Of a DNA stretch of 32,252 nucleotides, positions 28,112-32,252 are shown piece after piece. The position numbers and the translations under genes were made by a program. Under the pieces are notes generated by a model. The model worked only from the letters and a program-made list of their open reading frames with translations, had not been told where the DNA came from and searched no databases. Positions within the stretch are counted from its first letter, which is position 1, and every line of letters starts with the position of its first letter. Source of the DNA: Roseibium sp. (lineage in GTDB: Bacteria > Pseudomonadota > Alphaproteobacteria > Rhizobiales > Stappiaceae); assembly GCF_025698965.1 (NCBI RefSeq), contig NZ_JAILWL010000013.1, positions 1 to 32,252 of the forward strand, given 5' to 3'.

Positions 28112-28127
28112 ATCGTAAAGTTACGAT
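28112..28127. promoter_or_regulatory. Perfect 16-bp palindromic operator-like site upstream of MFS transporter
   Basis: ATCGTAA-ag-TTACGAT ending 12 nt before the ATG at 28140. Confidence 0.55.
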
Positions 28128-28139
28128 TTGAGGTTCTTA

Positions 28140-29375
28140 ATGAACATTGCATCCACGTCGACCCGCACCGGTCCCAACATTCCACTTGTCATCGCCTGTG
28201 GCTGTCTGATTGCGCTGATTTCGTTCGGGCCCCGCTCGGCGATGGGCCTGTTCTTTCAGCCGATGACGGAAGCGCGCGACTGGAGCCGTGAAATTTTTGC
28301 GCTGGCCATTGCCATACAGAACCTGATGTGGGGCCTCGGCCAACCGGTCGCCGGCATGATGGCGGATCGTTTCGGCACCTGGAAAACGATGACGCTCGGT
28401 GCGGCTCTCTACGTCTCCGGACTTCTATTGATGATTGACGCGGAAAGCGCGGTGGCCCTGCACGTCTCGGCCGGCGTGCTCATCGGGCTCGGCATCGCCT
28501 TTTCTTCCTTTTCCCTCGTTCTGGCAGCGTTTGGACGCGCAGTGTCCGCGGAACAGAGGTCGCTCGCCTTTGGTATCGGCACGGCGTCCGGTTCGCTGGG
28601 ACAGTTCCTGTTTGCCCCCATGGGAGGCGCCCTTCTTGCCAATGTCGGCTGGCAAGACACCTTGCTTGTTTTTGCCGGACTTGTTGCGCTCGTGCCGTTG
28701 TTTGCCATCGCGCTCAGGGGCAAATCCGAAAACCCGACGGCAGGCGCGCCTGCCAGCAACCAGAAACTCTCTTCTGCCATTTCGGAAGCCTTCGGGACAC
28801 GCGGCTTCATTCTTCTGACAATCGGCTTCTTTGTATGCGGCTTTCACGTGGCGTTCATCACGGTTCACCTGCCCCCTTACATTGCCGATCTGGGCCTGGA
28901 CCCTACCTGGGGGGCGACCGCCATTGCCCTCATCGGGCTTTGCAACATTGTCGGCTCGCTGGCGTCAGGTTACATCGGAGGGCGTTTTTCCAAACCGATC
29001 TTCCTGTCGCTGATCTATCTCGGCCGGTCGGTGGCGATCTTTGCCTTTATCATGCTGCCGATATCACCGACTTCAGTGCTGGTATTTTCCGGTGTCATGG
29101 GCTTGCTTTGGCTTTCAACCATTCCGCCGACTTCAGGACTTGTTGCCGTCATGTTCGGCCCTCGCTACATGGCCACCCTGTTCGGGTTCGTCTTCCTGTC
29201 CCACCAGATCGGGTCCTTCCTGGGTGTCTGGCTGGGCGGCAAGCTCTATGACGAAACAGGTTCCTATGACGCGATCTGGTGGAGCGGAATTGTGCTCGGC
29301 ATCATGGCGGCTGTCATTCACTGGCCGATCGAGGAAAAACCGGTACCGAGGCTGGCAACGGAAGCTGCGGAATAA
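28140..29375 (+). CDS. MFS transporter
   Basis: 12-TM-like hydrophobic pattern; RSAMGLFFQPMTEARDWSREIFALAIAIQNLMWGLGQPVAGMMADRFG. Confidence 0.92.
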   Translation: MNIASTSTRTGPNIPLVIACGCLIALISFGPRSAMGLFFQPMTEARDWSREIFALAIAIQNLMWGLGQPVAGMMADRFGTWKTMTLGAALYVSGLLLMIDAESAVALHVSAGVLIGLGIAFSSFSLVLAAFGRAVSAEQRSLAFGIGTASGSLGQFLFAPMGGALLANVGWQDTLLVFAGLVALVPLFAIALRGKSENPTAGAPASNQKLSSAISEAFGTRGFILLTIGFFVCGFHVAFITVHLPPYIADLGLDPTWGATAIALIGLCNIVGSLASGYIGGRFSKPIFLSLIYLGRSVAIFAFIMLPISPTSVLVFSGVMGLLWLSTIPPTSGLVAVMFGPRYMATLFGFVFLSHQIGSFLGVWLGGKLYDETGSYDAIWWSGIVLGIMAAVIHWPIEEKPVPRLATEAAE

Positions 29376-29511
29376 TCGGGCAGGCTGATCCCGGAGACCC
29401 TGCGATTTCTGTCACTTGCACCAACAAGTTCCGTGAGGTCAAATCGATTGCGCGAAGAGCTGGTTCACGCCACTCTTCCGCGTCGATTTTCATTCAAAAG
29501 GGATCAGTTTC

Positions 29512-30231
29512 ATGTACCGGATTGCCTTGAATTTTGCGGCAGCGACGATGGCGTGCCTGTGTTTTGCAAACGCAGAAACGATGCCTTTATCCGAAGACTT
29601 GATCGACCTCACAAGTACGGAAGGGCAGTCTCTTCTCCTGGGTGCCGAGGCGAGCAATGATTATTTTCCCTTAAGTATCCATTTCACGACACAGGATAAC
29701 CCTGCCTATTGCGGTCCGGCGACGATCGCCATTGTGCTAAATGCCCTGAATGTGCCGCGCCCGGCTTCAAAGATGACACTCGGGCTGGGGATGTTCGATC
29801 AGAAAAACATCTTCACTCCAGCAGCTTCAGCCGTGAAACCGGCGGAGTCGATTGTGAACCCGCCTTATGGCATGACGCTTGACGAGCTTGGAGGTGTTCT
29901 TGCGGCGCATGACCTTGATGTCCAAGTCGTTCACGCAGCCGATACAGATCTCGACACGTTTCGAAATACCGCTATCGACCTGCTTCAGAAAGAGAACACT
30001 TTCATACTCGTAAACTATCTTCGAAAGTCCATGGGGCAGGAAAAAGGCGGGCATATTTCGCCGCTTGCCGCTTATGACGAAGATACCGACCGGTTTCTTA
30101 TTCTGGATGTCGCTCGCTACAAGTATCCGCCGGTCTGGGTCGATGCGGCAACCTTGTTCGACGCAATGAACACCATCGATTCCGACAATAACGACAGGAC
30201 ACGAGGCTATGTCAGCGTCGGTCGCTCATAA
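29512..30231 (+). CDS. Phytochelatin synthase family protein, predicted exported
   Basis: Signal peptide; catalytic Cys region NPAYCGPATIAIVLNAL; His/Asp region GGHISPLAAYDEDTDRFLILDVARYKYPPVWV. Confidence 0.88.
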   Translation: MYRIALNFAAATMACLCFANAETMPLSEDLIDLTSTEGQSLLLGAEASNDYFPLSIHFTTQDNPAYCGPATIAIVLNALNVPRPASKMTLGLGMFDQKNIFTPAASAVKPAESIVNPPYGMTLDELGGVLAAHDLDVQVVHAADTDLDTFRNTAIDLLQKENTFILVNYLRKSMGQEKGGHISPLAAYDEDTDRFLILDVARYKYPPVWVDAATLFDAMNTIDSDNNDRTRGYVSVGRS

Positions 30232-30310
30232 CGGTCATTCGCGTACCCGGTAAGTGGCATTGGCTAAGAAACTGCTGCGCCAAGCAACGACGGACACCGG
30301 CATGTTTTTT

Positions 30311-32252
30311 TTAAAAATCCGCGACCACATGTGTCGCGTCCCGGATCTCACCCAGCAACTGCAAACGGTTCATGCGCAACGTCTGATCGTCTGCGTTCAC
30401 CAGAATGTCTTCGAAGAACCTGTCGACCGGAGCGCGCAGCCTAGACAGCGCCTCCATGGTTCCCTCAAAGTTCTCGGCATGAACCGTATCTGCCGCCTCG
30501 GCGCGGGCTGTGTCGATTGCCGCGGCCAGATCGATCTCCGCCTGCTCCTGAAAATGATCCGGATGCGGTTTGCCGGTTACCGGTGTGCCGTCTTTCTTCT
30601 CTTCGGCTTTCAGAATGTTGACTGCGCGCTTATAGCCCGCCAGCAGGTTCACGCCGTCGTCGGACGAAACGAACTTGCCGAGTGCCTCAACCCGTTTGAC
30701 CACCATCAGGAGATCGTCCTGGCCTTCCAGTGCAAAAACCGCATCGATCAGGTCATGACGGGCGCCCTCATCCTTGAGATGTACCTTGAGACGGTCCCCG
30801 AAGAAGGAAAGCAAATCACTGACGAGGGCATCCGGATCAGCCACGTCGACTTTGTGCAGGTCAAGCGCCGAGCGGATAGCCTTTCCAAGCCTGATCCGCA
30901 GGCCGTTTTCCAGTACAATCCGAATGACGCCCAGAGCGGCGCGGCGCAGCGCATAGGGATCTTTCGAGCCGGTCGGCTTTTCGTCAATCGCCCAAAATCC
31001 TGCCAGCAGGTCAAGTTTCTCCGCCAGCGCCACACTGACGGCAACCGGATCGGTTGGAACGCTGTCGGAAGGTCCCTGAGGCTTGTAGTGCTCTTCAACC
31101 GCAGTTGCGACAGAAGCGTCTTCCCCCTGAGCGGTTGCGTAGTACCGGCCCATCAATCCCTGTAATTCGGGAAACTCGAAGACCATGTTCGAAACAAGAT
31201 CGGCTTTAGCCAGTTCTGCTGCACGCTCAGCCTTTGCCTTGTCGGCGCCGACAACCGGAGCCAGTTCGGCAGACAGGGAAACCAGACGCTTCACACGTTC
31301 GCCGACGCTGCCCAGCTTTTCGTGAAACTTGACGACATCCAGCTTCGGCAGATTCTCCGACAGGCTGGTTTTCAGATCCGCCTCCCAGAAGAAGCGGGCA
31401 TCGGACAGTCTCGCCCGAATGACTTTCTCGTTGCCGGCAACAATCATCTTGCCACCATCGTCAGCAATGATGTTGGAAATCAGAACGAATTTGTTGGCAA
31501 GGCGTCCGGTTTTCGGATCCTTCAGTACAAAACACTTCTGATTGACGCGGATCGTGAGCTGGATGCACTCGTCCGGAATCTCAAGGAAGTCCTTATCGAA
31601 GCTTCCAGTCATGACAACCGGCCATTCCACAAGTCCGGCAACTTCTTCCAGAAGCCCCGGGTCTTCCACAAGCTCCAGCCCCAGGGCCAGAGCCTGATCC
31701 TTGGCGTCGTTCAGAATGATTTCCTTGCGCCTGTCGGCATCCAGCACGACCTTGTGCTTTTCCAGGCCTGTCGCGTAATCGTCGAACCGGCGCACGTCAA
31801 ACGCCTCATCAGCCAGAAAGCGGTGACCGCGGGTCGACTGACCCGAGGGCAAACCGTCAAACTCAAACGGCACCACTTCCGGTTCCTCTGTTTCCGGTCC
31901 GAATGTGGCAACAATGGAGTGAAGCGGACGCACCCAGCGTGTTGACGTCGACCCCCAACGCATGGATTTCGGCCACGGGAAATTCCGCAGGATCCCCGGC
32001 ATGAATTCCGCGATGATATCGATGGCCGTTCGTCCCGGTTTTTCGATGACGGCCACATAAAAATCACCCTTTTTCGGGTCATTCTGAATCGTAGCGTCTT
32101 CGATAGAAGCAAGGCCTGCACCGCGCAGGAAACCCTCTACTGCCTTTTCCGGAGCACCAACGCGCGGCCCTTTGCGCTCTTCCCGCGTTGCCGCGGAGCC
32201 AACCGGAACGCCAGCAACATGAAGCGCCAGGCGTCGCGGTGTCGCAAATGCT
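30311..32252 (-). CDS. glyS: Glycine--tRNA ligase beta subunit (5' part outside window)
   Basis: [16 protein letters not shown] at the window edge, [65 protein letters not shown]; frame open through the window end. Confidence 0.96.
   Translation of the reverse strand, partial: AFATPRRLALHVAGVPVGSAATREERKGPRVGAPEKAVEGFLRGAGLASIEDATIQNDPKKGDFYVAVIEKPGRTAIDIIAEFMPGILRNFPWPKSMRWGSTSTRWVRPLHSIVATFGPETEEPEVVPFEFDGLPSGQSTRGHRFLADEAFDVRRFDDYATGLEKHKVVLDADRRKEIILNDAKDQALALGLELVEDPGLLEEVAGLVEWPVVMTGSFDKDFLEIPDECIQLTIRVNQKCFVLKDPKTGRLANKFVLISNIIADDGGKMIVAGNEKVIRARLSDARFFWEADLKTSLSENLPKLDVVKFHEKLGSVGERVKRLVSLSAELAPVVGADKAKAERAAELAKADLVSNMVFEFPELQGLMGRYYATAQGEDASVATAVEEHYKPQGPSDSVPTDPVAVSVALAEKLDLLAGFWAIDEKPTGSKDPYALRRAALGVIRIVLENGLRIRLGKAIRSALDLHKVDVADPDALVSDLLSFFGDRLKVHLKDEGARHDLIDAVFALEGQDDLLMVVKRVEALGKFVSSDDGVNLLAGYKRAVNILKAEEKKDGTPVTGKPHPDHFQEQAEIDLAAAIDTARAEAADTVHAENFEGTMEALSRLRAPVDRFFEDILVNADDQTLRMNRLQLLGEIRDATHVVADF

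Noticed and set aside
30254-31165. 303-aa ORF antisense to glyS
   Set aside because: Shadow ORF in the glyS coding sequence.
1-32252. CRISPR array, phage, toxin-antitoxin, secretion or biosynthetic gene cluster
   Set aside because: No regularly spaced direct repeats, integrases, transposases, cas genes, NRPS/PKS or TA pairs recognised in any frame I examined.

Overview
This looks like an ordinary, gene-dense stretch of alphaproteobacterial chromosome, probably Rhizobiales/Stappiaceae-like judging from protein similarity recalled from memory. It has no CRISPR array, integrase, transposase, rRNA or tRNA that I could recognise. Main content, left to right: the 3' end of a FAD-linked oxidase; dnaA; a glyoxalase-superfamily N-domain protein; a TPR methyltransferase; an SRAP (HMCES/YedK) protein; a NUDIX hydrolase; DUF3179 and TIGR02301 proteins; a LysE transporter; a predicted beta-solenoid protein; two L,D-transpeptidases; a betaine-lipid btaBA pair; dihydroorotase; ygfZ; an HD hydrolase; a tyrosine phosphatase; a NadQ-like (NUDIX-wHTH) regulator; a SleB hydrolase; a YqhA-like protein; a GlxA-type AraC regulator; a HupE/UreJ protein; the nadABC operon; an MFS transporter; a secreted phytochelatin-synthase-like protease; and glyS (partial). 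I did not find a convincing multi-gene novel system. The most interesting signals are non-coding. (1) An interspersed ~100-bp repeat is present in two diverged copies, 2940-3047 (+) and about 15050-15154 (-), whose hairpin stems differ in sequence yet remain base-paired. (2) A near-perfect 19-bp dyad lies in the nadA promoter, with a NadQ-like regulator gene 8 kb away. (3) A Pho-box-like direct repeat lies upstream of btaA. (4) Several strong intergenic inverted repeats flank pyrC, nadB, nadC, glxA and the MFS gene.
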